Origin: Epiperipatus broadwayi
Taxonomy: Eukaryota; Onychophora; Udeonychophora; Euonychophora; Peripatidae
DNA: 64,000 nt
NCBI GenBank assembly: GCA_028023455.1
Contig: JAQFVV010012404.1
Location: 13,875,421-13,939,420, forward strand
Direction of reading: 5' to 3'
Made by a program: the position numbers and the translations under genes. Numbering within the stretch: the first letter of the stretch is position 1; every line of letters begins with the position of its first letter. This document shows positions 48,971 through 62,863 of this stretch, piece after piece. A model generated the notes under the pieces. The model was not told where the DNA came from, ran no database searches, and worked only from the letters and a program-made list of their open reading frames with translations.

Positions 48971-49905
48971 CACATATATGCAATAAATGCTCAGATATAT
49001 ATTAAGTTATCCAAACTTTCTACTTTAATGGACAGGCTTCAATCCACTCCACACTCCAACTCTTCAACCATCCATCCAATTGAAAATCTGATGATGGAAC
49101 ACTGAAAGGCCACCCTGAGGCCGAGATTTTTGTCACACTCGTGTTGACCTAAAGTCAATCTGATTCCTCATGTACAGGACATAATCCATTTAATACATAT
49201 ACAAGGGATGGGCAGACATCTCTACTATGTAATAACTGAAATACAGACATTATATAACTGTATCAATATATGTAATATTGTTGTATATTTACTTGGCCAA
49301 ATAATTAATTAGTTAATAATTTATAAAAGTAGGCCAATGTGGTTTATTTCCTGAACCTCTTGAATAGACCTAAGGCGGGATAAGTTTACTTAAAAGTAAT
49401 TAATTCTAGAAATCTATACTTTTAATATAGTTTGTTCATTATAAAATTTTGTATTTTGCATAAAAGTTGAAATCTATACTTTTAATAGATGTAAGAATAA
49501 AATTTTGTATAAAAACATTTCACTTGCATAAATAAATAAAAAAGAAGTAAATTAAAATTAATTATTAATTTAACAAATTAATTAGTAATTTTAATTTTTT
49601 CACTGTTAGAAAACACTTTATTATTATTTTTATTCCTTTTGCTATTCTAGAGTTTGTTCTTAATTTAGTCATCGTTTATATCGTAATCATATGATTCTAT
49701 CTTATTTTTTAAAAAAATTGCCTTTTAAATTTACGATTCTTCATGTCTCTTATTTCTTCCTACAATCAATCTTTTCTGATTTACTATAGTTTTTTATTTA
49801 AACAAACTCTAATTTACTATTTAAATCTCTTTTGTTTAAGAACCCTATTTAACTAATTATGCTTATATGGGATTTGATCACAGATTTTCAAGCTTCCTTC
49901 AGCTA
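48971..49905. other. Spacer with a GC-richer patch
   Basis: The patch at 49020-49160 (with CCATCATCAGATTTTCAATT in reverse complement form and GGCCACCCTGAGGCCGAG) is less AT-rich and probably belongs to another dispersed repeat, but no second copy is in the window. The remainder is AT-rich. Confidence 0.35.
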
Positions 49906-50045
49906 TTAACTCTATCTCATACAACCGATACACATGAGCACACACATGTGAAAAAGATAAATGCTCTCCAATATGTATAATTTCGTGATGAACCAGCACT
50001 CATCAGTTGGTCCAGATCATCATATTCCATACATATATATATAAT
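49906..50045. repeat. Repeat family R2, copy 3
   Basis: Shares ATTAACTCTATCTCATACAA, GATACACATGAGCACACACA, CACTCATCAGTTGGTCCAGA and a trailing ATATATATA run with copies 1 and 2. All three copies have the same orientation. Confidence 0.8.
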
Positions 50046-51159
50046 CAGAGCAAGTCTGCATTCAAATCTCCTATAAACACTAGATATGTAAATTACATTT
50101 GTATTTAAAATATTAATTGTGCTTATATTATTTTTGATTTTTTTTTGGGGGGAGGGGTCAATTCTTTTATTTATTTAATTTTTTGTTACTTTGTTTATTT
50201 TTTGTTTTATAACTTGTCAATGTATCTAGGTTAGTTCACATTTTTAGTTACTTTTTTATTTTATTACATAAACCATCTTTCTGTTGAAATTATTATATTA
50301 CTTATGTGTGTGTGTGTGCGCGCGCACGCACACACAAAATTAAATACCTGAATGTAATGTGTCTTCATGAAGTGCTTTTTTGTGTTTTGTTATATTAAAT
50401 GTTACGTTGACTATAAAAACCAAACCGTTAAATAAAACTTTTCTTTTAAAAATTCAATAAAATGCAAGAAGTTTTTTTTTATTATTAAATTAAAAAAAAA
50501 AAATCAGTAATCGAAAGAAAATATTGAATAAAATATAAGTAAAATTTTTCTTGCTTACAAAAGAAAATATTGCAGTTTTATAGATTAAAAAAAACCCCGA
50601 TAAAATCAAGAGTTCTAAACACATTAAGCTTTCTTGCAAACTCTTGTCTTTATTGGCAGTTCTGTATTTGCGTGAATTCATAGAATATATGCATATAAGC
50701 AGCTTATAAATCAAAATCAGATTTGGATGTGAAAATTTGGTTTAGCTGTACGGTTATCAGAAATAAAGAAATTGGCTTTTAGATATCCAGATTAATAAAA
50801 ATATTTTTTTTATTTCAATATAATAAAATATGCATTATATATATATATATTTAAAAACTATTTCGTGAAATAATAATGTTCGCTTATCCACCTGTACTTT
50901 CATGATTTGGATTTGAATTCCGATTGATTAAAACCAGTTTTTATCAAGCTTAAAATATTTAAATAACCATCTTACATATATGTCAATTAACTACTTAATA
51001 ATAGTCTCTAAATTGGGTATCTAGATATTCTTAGAGAGTAAAACAAAGATAAAAAAATCATGCAGTCATTTGACAATTAGAGTTTTATCCATTAGTGGAT
51101 GTTAAAAAATTATTTTTATATAAAATTATAATTATAATTTGATATATAATAGAGAACAT
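50046..51159. other. AT-rich spacer, nothing recognised apart from the GT/CA run
   Basis: A run TTTTTTTTTGGGGGGAGGGG at about 50140-50157 and the alternating run at 50304-50336 stand out. A 74-codon minus-strand frame (50714-50490) starts in poly-A/T and is not called. Confidence 0.35.
50304..50336. repeat. 33-bp alternating purine-pyrimidine palindrome (Z-DNA-prone)
   Basis: ATGTGTGTGTGTGTG leads into CGCGCGCACG and then CACACACA. Purines and pyrimidines alternate without a break, and the two halves are nearly self-complementary. Such runs can adopt left-handed Z-DNA or a hairpin; whether this one does is inference. Confidence 0.85.
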
Positions 51160-52080
51160 TAGCCTAAGAATTTCTTGAGTATAATAATTTTAATTGCTAA
51201 AAAGAATAAGGCTGTTAAACTTGGCATTGTATGCTTAGATAATATTAGTAAAGATTTTAATTCAAAGAACATTAGAACGCAGAATATTATATTGAATCAG
51301 GATAATATGGTTTTTAGAAAAGAAAGATTAGAAAAGATGCTATTGGAATTATTAGAATAATTGTAGTGATATATATTGAAAAATGAGAAGAAATTGAAGT
51401 GCCTTTTGTTAGAACAAATTTATAATGTCTTGATGAATAAGGAAGTGTATTGTAAGAAGGAAAAATTGATTTGAAGTGTGAATATTACAGAAAGAATAAG
51501 TATTATTTGAAAGAAAAAAGATACTAAAAAAGTGAATATAATAAAAGTGTTGTCAGAATTGTTGAAAATCATTTACTTTTTAATAATTATTTAGAAGATA
51601 TGCTGGATAAATATTTGGTCTGTAATGGAGCTACTATTGGAGATAAAATAATAAGCCATATTGGTACTTAATCACTCAGAATAAAATAAATCTTCAAAAT
51701 AGTTGAAAAGATCTGTCAAAATAATATGTGCAGAGCATATTTCTGTATAGTTGTAAGACAAAGATACTGAATAAGGAAATTAGGGCTAAATTGGTATGAA
51801 GAAGCATGTAACCAATTAGTTGTGTGGATAAAGAGGCAAATTAGGAGTTTTGTTGGAAGAATATGAATAAAAAAGATTGTCTGGTCATAGGAAAAAAACT
51901 AAAAAGGATATAAATTCCGAATAAATAATGATAAATGTTTTGGAAAGAATGATGGATGGTAATAGAAGAAGAAGAAAATGAAAAAAGGAGATTAACTTAA
52001 TTGAATAATATGAAGGATGGAATGAGCTACATGGGTTGTCAATTAAGATTATGAACAGAACAGAATAAATAAACTATTGA
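51160..52080 (+). pseudogene. LINE ORF2, second copy of the same family, strongly decayed
   Basis: Same family as the minus-strand copy at 26960-28790. Recognisable pieces in order are IIILIAKKNKAV (about 51178), KDAIGIIRIIVVIYIEK and VPFVRTNL (about 51330-51410), LLFNNYLEDMLDKYLVCNGA (about 51570-51635), then after a deletion MINVLERMMDGNRRRRK (about 51930-51980) and YEGWNELHGLSIKIMNRTE (to about 52066). The last two are the GKR/RRG-type and R-x-x-W C-terminal segments of such LINEs. The YADD box is missing, frames are broken, and the copy is internally deleted. Confidence 0.75.
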
Positions 52081-53881
52081 TTTGGTTGTGTGATTACTTT
52101 TTAAAACTATTAAAACAATAATAAATAATATTAAAAGCAACATTTTCTGTTGAAAAGTTACTACTAATAATAATCAAACTTTGATGAGATCTTTTCATAG
52201 CATTGACCTTGTAATAACAAAAATAAACTATAATATATTAATAAACTTGAAACTATATTCTCTCACACATTTGCACATGTACATGCACACACACAAATAC
52301 AAAAAATGATCATCCTTGTCCAATAAAAAGTAACAATAGTTTTTTCACACCAATATCTGCAATTTATCTCAAAAGTCTGTCAAGTGTGAGATGATTTGTT
52401 TATTATTTTACATTAGATAGTAGTTTACATCTTAAAACTTATAAATGCAAAAATTCATCCATTATTTATATATATATATATTGTACCAATATTGAAATTG
52501 GAACATAAAAATTTATCTAAAAAATTATTAAAATAATCTTTCGTAAAAGAAAACGTATTTAAAAGTTTAATAGTTTTCTATCATTAGTGTTTGAAATAAA
52601 AGTTAGAAAATAATTGATTAAAAGGGGAGAGGGGAAGTTTTGGTTAAAAAAGTTAAACTAAAAGTTTTATAAAAGGAAGTAGAGTTTATTATTATTAGTC
52701 AAAATATAATTTAAAGTTTAAAAAATACAAACCTCTTTTCATTCAAATTAAAGAAAAAGTAATTTTAAAACTAGTAATATATGTGCGTATATATGTGTGA
52801 TTGTAAATAAATAAAAATGTATGCATAATAAATATTAAAATGAAATAAAAGAAGATTATCATTAAAAACACAGTGATGGCTATTAATTAAAATATAAAAC
52901 AGCACGTATGCATGGCTATTACCAACTAAACGATCTTCCAAAACATGTCAAAGGATTATCACAGGAATTTTGACAACAGATATTGCCAGAGGATATTACA
53001 AAGACAACACATCACAGGTATAAATAGACCTTTTTTATCAGACAATTAATTGAGTCAGTTAAGTCAAGAAAGAACAATCAGTTGAGTTAATTGTATCCAG
53101 AAACAAAAAAAATGCAGTGCTGAGCAGCTTTTGGGAATGCACATTTCTCCACAGCCTAAAGTCCAATGAAAACAGCAAGATCTGCCCATGAAATAATGTC
53201 AGCGTAACAATTTGGAAATCTCCATCAATATCTAATTGTCTCCAATAGTAATAATCATGAATAATAAGAAAACTCATCAAGGAAACATCCCAGCCAGCTG
53301 GAAGTAGTTATGGAAGCAGCAAACAAGAAAAAAACAAAGTTCTAAATCTATGTTCAAAATCCTAGGTAAAAATTTGCTTATTTTCATTTATACCATAATA
53401 GCCACTTTATTAATTCATAAAGCCTCCAGAGACAAGTAATTTGAACTCTATAATCATGCATAAAATGAACTATTGATGTGTGTGTTTGTGAATGCTATAT
53501 GATTTTATAAACATCAAACATTATTTATGCTTTTCATATAATATATATTATAGTATGTTAATTTAAAATGTGCACATGTTATAGTAGTTAAAAAAATTAT
53601 AAAGATGTTTAAATTTAGTAAATGTTAGTTAATAAATTGTCTTTAAAATTAAACTTTATTTGTCAGTCAATTCTTTTTATCAATTCTTTTTACCAATCTC
53701 TCTTACAATTCTTTCACCACTAACTATGTATAATCTGTTATTGATTACCAATAACTGAGCTAGTCATGGATACTTAGGCATTGAGTTAGTGGCCATTGTT
53801 CAAAGTGCATTATTTATTCATTCTAGGATAATTAACTGGCACCTGTGTTTACATGAAACAAAAAAAGTGCTTTCAACTCTG
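52081..53881. other. Mostly AT-rich; a GC-richer promoter-like patch at 52900-53300
   Basis: The patch contains TATAAATA at 53019-53026 preceded by CATCACAGG, with higher GC than its surroundings, and could be a solo LTR or promoter. The 73-codon minus-strand frame there (53280-53059) has no family likeness. No duplicate copy was found in the window. Confidence 0.3.
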
Positions 53882-54040
53882 GTGTTGAACTCAACAGTTG
53901 AGAAGAAGTTATGTCCTGGAAATGTAATGCTAGTTATATATTTTATAGCTATCATTTGGGCATATATACTCTCTGAGTATGTTTTTCTCTGCCTAAGAGG
54001 CTGGTGTTTCAATTTGAGTGACCCATTACGAACCCAGTTC
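53882..54040 (+). mobile_element. Possible LTR fragment (TGTTGAACTCAACA start)
   Basis: The segment opens with TGTTGAACTCAACAGTTGAG, a start typical of many retroelement LTRs, and has a TATATA box around 53964 in a patch that is not low-complexity. It is followed by an AT microsatellite. Without a second copy or target duplication this is only suggestive. A 100-codon frame overlapping it (53789-54091) is not called as a gene. Confidence 0.3.
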
Positions 54041-56781
54041 AATATATATATATATATAAATTATGGTCAATTTATTATAGGTAGATTATAAGATATCCCA
54101 ACTCTGCTGAACTGGCACTTAAATTTTGTTTTGGTTTCATATTTCATTATAGTCAAATTTCATAGGCTTATCAATTCCAATTGTTGTCATTGTTACTATA
54201 ATTCATGATATAAGTGCATTGGTTCTGGTTTTGATGTATTGGAAGTGCCATTGACTGTATTTGAATCTATCCTCAGCTCCATAAGAATAAAAATCAATAC
54301 ATGTGATAATATGGGTATTTTGTGATGTATAAAATATAATAAAATCCCATTTACCTTCTGTATCACTACTGCTTTGCCTTGTCCATTCTGGACTATAATC
54401 CAGAATCTTTTATCTTTATTAATATTTGGAACATTAATATCTAAATTGATAATAAATTTGCTAATCACTATTACAATTGAACAGTTTTTTTAGAAGTATC
54501 ACTGATGCTTTATTTATCCCTAAGAGTTTCATTGCTATTGATTTGATTTGATATTTGTGTTAATGAAGAAATAACTTAAAATTCATATTGCTTGCCTTCC
54601 ATTGAAAAGCATCTACCCTATACAACATTTCTGTACTTTAAACCTGAATACATAATGAGCTACTGCTTGTGATATTATAGAGCTGATTATAATTACTATC
54701 TGGTTTAACTATATTACCATGTAAAGATAGCTGTTTTATAGATTATACTACTTTGTCTATGGTCTATAATTGGGTCTCAAATAAATAAAATTGTAAATTA
54801 AGGTCATAGTATGGTTTTAAGAAACAATCACTGAGAGAATAATTATAAATCATATATTAAGATTCAGGAATGCCATTTTGAGATCCAGAATTAAGGAGAA
54901 TTATAGTTAATTAAAAGAGTAATACAATTTATTTAGGTAACTTGATGTACCTTCAAGTAATGCTGCAATTAATCTTCATGGTGTACCCTGGCCATGACTG
55001 GATTTTATGGTAATAGCTTTATATTATATTATTAATTTAGACTGTTACAATCCAGGGTAAAGGCTTTTTCATTTGTTTTTTGGTGCCCAACATGGGGCAC
55101 AATTTGATGATAAATGATGGGTATGGCATAAAAAATTCCAGTTCATCAATGAACTATAGTTTCAGTTTTCAGGCTGCCTCAGTATGACAAACTGCTTAAA
55201 CTTTGATACCAACAAGATAGAACTCAGGCCATTAATTTTTTTTCAGATTTTCAAAATTGCATACTAAAGTTTTATCAACCATATGAATAATTTTCAGGTA
55301 ACAGATGCTCTATAACAGTGAAAGATTTTTTTTTCAATGTTATATTCCACTTAAAATTAATTATACAGATTTCTGGTGATAAGAGTAAATCATATTCCAG
55401 AATATACTAACAGATTTTATAATTGAATTGTGAGAAGTTAATATTATGGACGGTTCATAAGTTATTGCAATAATTGGTGATGATTATAGTTGGTGTTTAG
55501 ATCATTTTAATGTAGATGTGATATATACCATCAGAGATAGATTGTTGGTGGTGATGATTTAGAGGTTGGTTGGTTTGAACAGATTTTAATTCATAATTGT
55601 TATTAAAATATAGATATCATTATGAAGATGAGTTGTGTTATACAAGGGTTTTTTAAATTTTTGTGATTTAACATTTAGTCTTATATCTAAATATTTTTCA
55701 AATATATGTTACACCCTCATACTATCAAGTCTATTAGATTTTGTTCATTAAAAATAAGTTTCTAATTTATAATCATGTATGAAATAATATAACATCATTT
55801 AAAGTAAATGTATTTAATCTGATCCTGGAAAAGATTTCATTTATTCTCATAATCACTAAATGAAGAGGACATTTTTTTCTTACTCCTCATTTAGTTATAT
55901 TTTTTAATATCCAATGATAATTGTATCTTTATAAATAATTAGTCCTAGAGAGTTTATAAAATTTATTCCAAAGAACTTATAAAATTTGTTTGATATTTTG
56001 AATGACTTCATTATTTATTAACTATAAATTTAGTTTGACTTTATGACTAGAATAATCTGTTTTAGTATTTATATTAAAGGTATCAATTTTATAGAATACT
56101 ATTTTATCAAAAGCAGATCTAATAATATGCTTGTGGATTTATTGCATCTGTGGCACGATGTATTCTGATGGTGAAGAAAATTACTATCTTATATAAGTTT
56201 CAAATAGATGACATTTGATTCAAGTAGGATTTTTTTCTTAAATAAGGTTTAATCTATTGTTTTACTATTTAATTTATATAGCTTATTTCAAGATGTGAAT
56301 TCATGAAAATTATTTCCATTCTTGTTTAAAATATTGCATTAATTACTATTTAATTTCACATCACTATCTAGTAAGATCACTAAAATATAAGAAGATTCTA
56401 ATTATAAAGTAAAATACATTTCATGGCAGATCTGATGATTGGCAATTATTTAAATATATGCTGATATATATGAAATAGGAGCAGATATCACTTTATGCTA
56501 CAATACATAATATCGAAAGAAAAACGATCATTTATTTGTATTTTTACTTCTATCTAATGATAATTATGATCTATCTATCTATATCATTACAAAATTTAAC
56601 AGTTTTACTTCTTTATCTTTAACTTTGACTCTAATTGGTCTAGTGTTTGAATCTTACTATATTATTATATTATTATATTTATATCTTAATTGTAAAGCAT
56701 CATATTCTTTTACAATCAAACAATAAAACTAAATTGCTTAGTAATATGCATTGTGAATTGAAACAAGGCAAATATTTTTGC

Positions 56782-56812
<31 letters not shown>

Positions 56813-57847
56813 TTGCAGTTCATTATATATATATATAATTAGATTTCCTTTTTAAACCTGAAAATAATTTTGATTTTTTTAAAAATTATTTATTAGATTT
56901 ACTTTATCTTAAAATAAATTTGATTTTTTTTTAAATAATCATTTGTAGAGAAAAAAATAAATCAAGAAAGTAATAGAAGAAATGATGAAAATGCTGCTTA
57001 AGAAACAATTGGCATAGAACAAGAAAGAAAATATTTCATCAATGTATGTCACTGACATTAAAGAATCCATACTAAATGTGGAGGACTTAAGAATACAAAT
57101 ATTTATTTAAATTTAAAACAAATAGAATTAGCAGAAACTAAAAGTAAAGGTATATTGCATTTTAAAAATAGTCTTCTGGAAATGATCCTGAAAATTTTAA
57201 TTATTTGAAAAAAAATAATATATATATATATTAATAATATAAATCTTTGAAATTAAAACAAAACTTAAAAACTGTTGTAACTGCTGATAACCATATTTTT
57301 CAAAGCATTTAAAAGCAGAACATTAATGAATCAAAATACAAATAAATCTTAAATATGAATATTAACAAGTGTTTAATAAATAAACGGAAAATGTATTAAA
57401 ATATTAAATTTTGACTTTTTATCTCTTGATATGCAAATAATTTATCCTTCTAAAAAGCAGGAAGTTATTGAATATTAATGGTAAACAGATCCATCAACCA
57501 GCAATAAAAATAGTCCTATGACAATTAAAGAAATACAGTTAAAAAAAATTTTTGTAATCAAACATAAAACAAATGAAAAAATAAAATTAAATAATTTTTG
57601 AAAAAATGTTTTTAATAAAAGTTAGTCTGAATCTTATTAATTTGAGTGACAGATTGGACAACAAAACCTAACTTAGCTATATATTTAATAAAATAAAGTA
57701 TCCCATTACCAGAAGCTCTTCATTATAATCAAAAGCAAATCTTAAAATTATTGAAGAATTAATGTATATACCTTAAGTTATATTATACTACAAAGAGAAA
57801 AACTTACTAATACATGCATATTTGTCTGAAAGTTTGTGCTGATGGTA
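54041..57847. other. AT-rich region; no gag or pol readable
   Basis: Contains the primer-binding-site-like motif at 55081 and (TG)n/(AT)n microsatellites near 56786-56838. The reverse frame 54468-54196 (90 codons) has ordinary composition but no family match. No retroelement coding is visible downstream of the putative primer-binding site. Confidence 0.35.
55081..55098 (+). promoter_or_regulatory. Primer-binding-site-like motif (tRNA-Lys type)
   Basis: TGGTGCCCAACATGGGGC closely resembles the tRNA-Lys primer-binding site TGGCGCCCAACGTGGGGC found just after the 5' LTR of many retroelements, with two differences. It follows a T-rich stretch as an LTR end often does. If real, an old 5' LTR would lie to its left (possibly starting near 53882). 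No gag follows, so this would be a remnant. Confidence 0.5.
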
Positions 57848-58004
57848 TATTATTAGATGTGATAGGTTGTACTATTTCCATCATCTATGAGTGAATATGT
57901 TGTTTATTTGTGTGTTATTACTAGAAAGTTGTTTAAAATTTTCTATACATTCAACATTCACTCATAGATGATGGAAATGGTCCAACATATCACATCTAAT
58001 AATA
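57848..58004. repeat. 157-bp hairpin with ~54-bp arms (MITE-like)
   Basis: 57848-57902 and 57952-58004 are inverted copies with a few mismatches; both contain CCATCATCTATGAGTGAAT or its complement, around a 49-base loop. Each outer end reads TATTATTAGATGTG or its complement. A short foldback of this sort without coding is typical of MITEs. No target duplication is clear. Confidence 0.85.
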
Positions 58005-61000
58005 CATGCATAGATTTAGAAATTAAAATATTAAGCTTAAAGAAAACTAGTTTAGAATAGATATTATTTTGAATAAGTTTGAATAAGTAATTTAATTTTG
58101 CTCTTTTAAAATTGTTGATTATTAATCTGTAATAAATTATCTAGCTTTTTAAATTATTTCCTAGTATATGTGTGTGCAAATGTTTTTGCATGATTGTTGA
58201 AAGATTGAAAAGTTTAAATGGTATAGTTTAAAAATATTAATTATTTTTAAAAGTAACATTTTATAAAACATATTTTAAATAATAATCTTAAAGAACTTTT
58301 AAATAAGTAAAAAAATATTTATTTTAAAATAAAAATATTATTTTTAATTAAATAAATGACTCTATAAGATAGAGTTAATAAAATTAATTATTTTACTGTT
58401 TAGACATCACAGGGAGACAAATCTATAAATACATAACCTTATAATTAGGAGGTCAGAATTACCCTAATATTCAATCTTGATTTCTTGAATCACACCATGT
58501 AATAGACTATGTAATAAAAAGAACACATTCACGGGATTAAAAGGAAAAATAAAAAATAAAAGATACATATTATTTTTATTATTTTTAATTAATCGATCTA
58601 AAAAGTTTTTCTGTTCACTTCATTTTTAATTACTTATTTTTTTTTATCAATTAAAATGTCAGGGTAAAAAATTTAAAGTCATTGCTCTGCTGTAAGTTCC
58701 ATTCATAGAATAATAAATCACTGGAATATACAAAGACTATTGGTTTTTGAAGAAAATTATAAAGCATCTTGAATAGAAAAATTTATTGGAAACCAATAAG
58801 ATTTCAAGATATACATATGTTTATTCACTGTATTTATAAACTTTTAGTTAATTTAAACTTTTGGTTATTAAACCATTTAATTAACATTTTATTGTATAAA
58901 GTCTAAATTTATTACATATATTAATTATAATTATTAATGATATTGTTTGTTATAATTTTGGTAAAGTTCTTATCTTAAAATAAAATAATTCATTCAGACA
59001 ATTTGATGAATGAGAAACAATCACTATTAACTTGTCTGAAATACTTTGTAAAAATTTTATACCTTTATTAAATCAAAGGACTGCAATAATGAATTATTTT
59101 AAAATGATTGTTAGTCTCAAAAATAAAATGAAATATGATAATTTTAAATTGCTTTATATAATTCTGATAAAAGATGTCATCCAGATTGACTCTATTAATA
59201 TTTTAGAAATATTGTATATATGCTTTACTGCTAGTACAAATAAAATCGTTTAGCATGGTTATAGTTTATTCATCCACAATTCATCTACTGACTTATTAAA
59301 CATATATTTTCATTGCTCTAAAACAGAAAGAAATAATTCAAATTTCACTTTTTAGTTTAATATTAACAAAGTAATGTTTAAACTTTATAACAGAACTGTT
59401 TATTACTTGCTTATTGCTAACCTTGCTATATCTGTTATAGCTTTCTTCTGTAAATTTATATTTTAATTGTGGACAACCTTTCAAGAAATTTCTGCTCTGA
59501 AGTGTTTGTTTGCATATTTATTTTGCCTACATTAATGAAAGATTGCACTGTTTTATACTTCACTGAAAGATACAACAAAATGACTTCATTTAAAAGAATT
59601 AATTTCATTTTAAAAATGAAAGAACTTTTAATCTTAACTTAGAAATGGGTAAACAAGTGTACTGTATATGTATTTGCTTATTAATTTGATATATGATTCT
59701 TATTATTGTGTAATTATAGTTATATGACTTATATATTTTTTATTATTTTATGTATGATATTATAAAGTATATCTATAGTGAGATACATGCCTTAAATGAA
59801 TTTGATAAGAAAATATCTAGGTAAAAGATTTCATTTTAAAAACATAAATTATTAAGAGATTCTTGTAGTTATTATTTCAGTATGTATTACCATACTCAGA
59901 ATAAAAAAACAGTCTTTTTATATTTGGTTTATGTGCAAATGGAATGTTTGGAAGTCATGTGTAAATCTAGATAGCTTAGAAAATTTTAATGTTTGATATT
60001 GTTATGCAATGATGGTGTGTCAATTTACATATATTGATAAACCAAATACATATGTTATTATTTTTATGAATGTCCATGTGAGGTGACTATTCATTTATTA
60101 TTATCAAATTCATGACTTGTTTAGTTATTAATTGGTACACTTCATGGAGATAGGTGTCAATTTTGGCATTTTTATGTGGATATTTTTTATTTCTATCATA
60201 TGTCATTAAGCCCCTTCATAAGAGAGAGCATGACTTGTTTGTTTCAGCACTGCCAGGTCAAGTTATTTGGTAACCATTTGTATATTTTCCATCATCTACT
60301 TTGCCTATGTGAGAACATCATAAGGAATGTTAATCTCTGCAATTATTTTTACTAGCTCTACTACAGTTTAATTTTAAATATGTTAGATTAATTGCTAGGA
60401 TTGAGCTTATCTGTTTTCTTGCTTTCCATAGACATTAATAGAATTGTACTGATGTAATTATTTTTGCATAATATTTAGTTACTGTTAGTGCTGTAGAGTA
60501 TTTAATATCATACTAGTGCCCTGTGTATGAGAATATATGTTATTTTATTCTGTGTATGTAATAGCTAGATGTATAATATCAAATAAAATGTAAGAATGTA
60601 TTAAATAATATAGATGCTATTATTACAATTTTTATAGGAATTATTCAGAAGAGGATTTTTTTAAAAAAAATTAAACAACTGTTTCTATTAATACAATTTG
60701 TTATATTAAAATTATTGCTTATTCTAAATATTTCATTGTATTAAATATTATTATTACCTTGGAAATAAATATTTTACTATTTATTAAATATGTTTCTGTT
60801 TTCATTGCTAATAGATCACATCCATTTATCCAGAAAATCTAATTTAATAAAATTTTATCATACAGTATTTTATAAAAGAATATATTTCAAAAGTCACATA
60901 AAATTTATTTATTTTATTTATTATTTATTTAATACATGCATTGTAATAAGATACATATTATGTTGATTTATTTTTATTTCAAGTGTACTTTATGATGTAG

Positions 61001-62824
61001 TGGGTATCATAAAAGTACCCTTTCTATCTACTGCATTATTTTATTTTATTACTTGATACAAGTTTATACATGAAGATACTATGATTAGATGTGCTTATAG
61101 GTTGTATAAAATAAATATTCTTATAAGAAGAATTTTAAAATATTTAAAGAATCTTTATTTTCTAGCCATATGTTTATCTGGATTATTTAGATATTTAGGT
61201 ATGTCATATTTGCATTTTTATTTATTTACGCCACAAGATACAAGATGATAAAGTTATGAGAAGATAAAATTGTTCATATACGAGAACTTAAATGATTGTT
61301 ATTTAATAGTGTTCAAGTATTTAATATAATAATTATTTTCTTGTATCAAGTATATACACAAACCCTGAAATATAAACAAAGTATAGACCCAGAATATAAA
61401 TTTAAAGTTTTAAAAAAAAATATAAGATTAAATTAAAACCTAAAATAAAATTTTAAATATAAAAAGAACCTGAGGCTTTAGTATTTGAATTTATATATTT
61501 GTCTATAAGAAAACATATACTCTGTGGTGTGTAAAATTCAGAGTCATTATAGTAATAAGCCTGATGCTGTCTTTGTAGGGTTGCAATATATACATATATA
61601 TTTATAATAAAATAATTTATTTTTCTTAATATGCTTTCAACATACTGCTACTATCAATATTCCTTAAATATTGTTAATTATTTTAACTAAAGTCTCTTTA
61701 TAGAATCTTTGTAGGACGCTGATATAATAAAAGTATATATTTATTAATTGGTTATAGATTTAAAGAAATAAGATTTTTAAATTTTTTAAATATCCTCTTC
61801 CATTTTAAAAGATGAGCTGTTTTCAGCTGTAGATTTCTCACGAAGGTTAGTTACATTTTTTTAAAAAAAAAACTGACTTAATATTCATGCATATCTCTAA
61901 AAATGTATTCAATAAATATTTAGTTTCATCAGCAGTCATTAAAACAGTATACTCTATATTATATATTATATTATTTTATCATTATTTAACAATTTGTTTA
62001 TATATAGGGAATAGAAATTTTTTTAATATATCAGTGCAATATTTAAAACCTTATGGCTGCAGCTGTTATAAATTAAAAGTAGAATTTTCTACTTTTAAAT
62101 CTTTTTTTCCTCATATCTATTTGTTTTATTAAATCTCTTTTTATATATTCAAGCTTTTGAGTGAACATTCAACACCTCTACTCTGTTCAAAAATGTTTAT
62201 TCCATTTGTGATTTAACATCTTTTATATAATGTATGTTTCTAATGCAGTAAATTTATGTGAATTGAAGGCTTACAAACTGCAACTCTTCTCTTTGTTACA
62301 GATTTAAAAAAATATTTTTAAGTCAAATAATTATTTTAACGAGTTAAATATAAACCCAAAAATCTTATTTATTCTGACTCGTTTCATGTTGCATACATTC
62401 AGTTTAATCTTTCTAATACAATATTTTATACTTTTTTAAAGAATCCCATTAGTATTTGCAGTCTTCGTTTATTTTTTCAAGAATTAAATGAATTATTCAA
62501 ATATTGTAACATTTTCATGCCATCGCAAAATCATCACTACACAAATGTAATAACATTTAATGCTTGTATTTTCAATGTCTTTTACAATTGATTCCTCATT
62601 ATATAAATACACTACAATGTAGATTATGTTTTAAAATATTAATCTCATGGCTATCCTATATTTTTTCCTTTATACATAACACCAAACATTAATAAATATA
62701 TCAAAAATAAATTATTTCAATCTTTTATTTACAATATAGATAATCATGTAATTATTAATTAATAATACAGAATTATTAAATAAACTCAAAATTTATCCAG
62801 ATTTAATAATGTTCACATTAAATT

Positions 62825-62827
<3 letters not shown>
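58005..62827. other. Long AT-rich region without recognised features
   Basis: No frame with plausible protein composition. Frames at 59032-59253 and 61887-62132 are AT-driven. No repeat family of this window recurs here. Confidence 0.4.

Positions 62828-62863
<36 letters not shown>

Noticed and set aside
48771-48983. 70-codon minus-strand frame in R1 unit C
   Set aside because: The R1 units have no conserved frame between copies; no family likeness, so not called as coding.
53789-54091. 100-codon plus-strand frame
   Set aside because: Runs through a possible LTR fragment into an AT microsatellite (repeated Ile-Tyr), so it is unlikely to be a protein.
54196-54468. 90-codon minus-strand frame
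   Set aside because: Ordinary-looking but with no recognisable family, start context or neighbouring coding; left out of the gene list.
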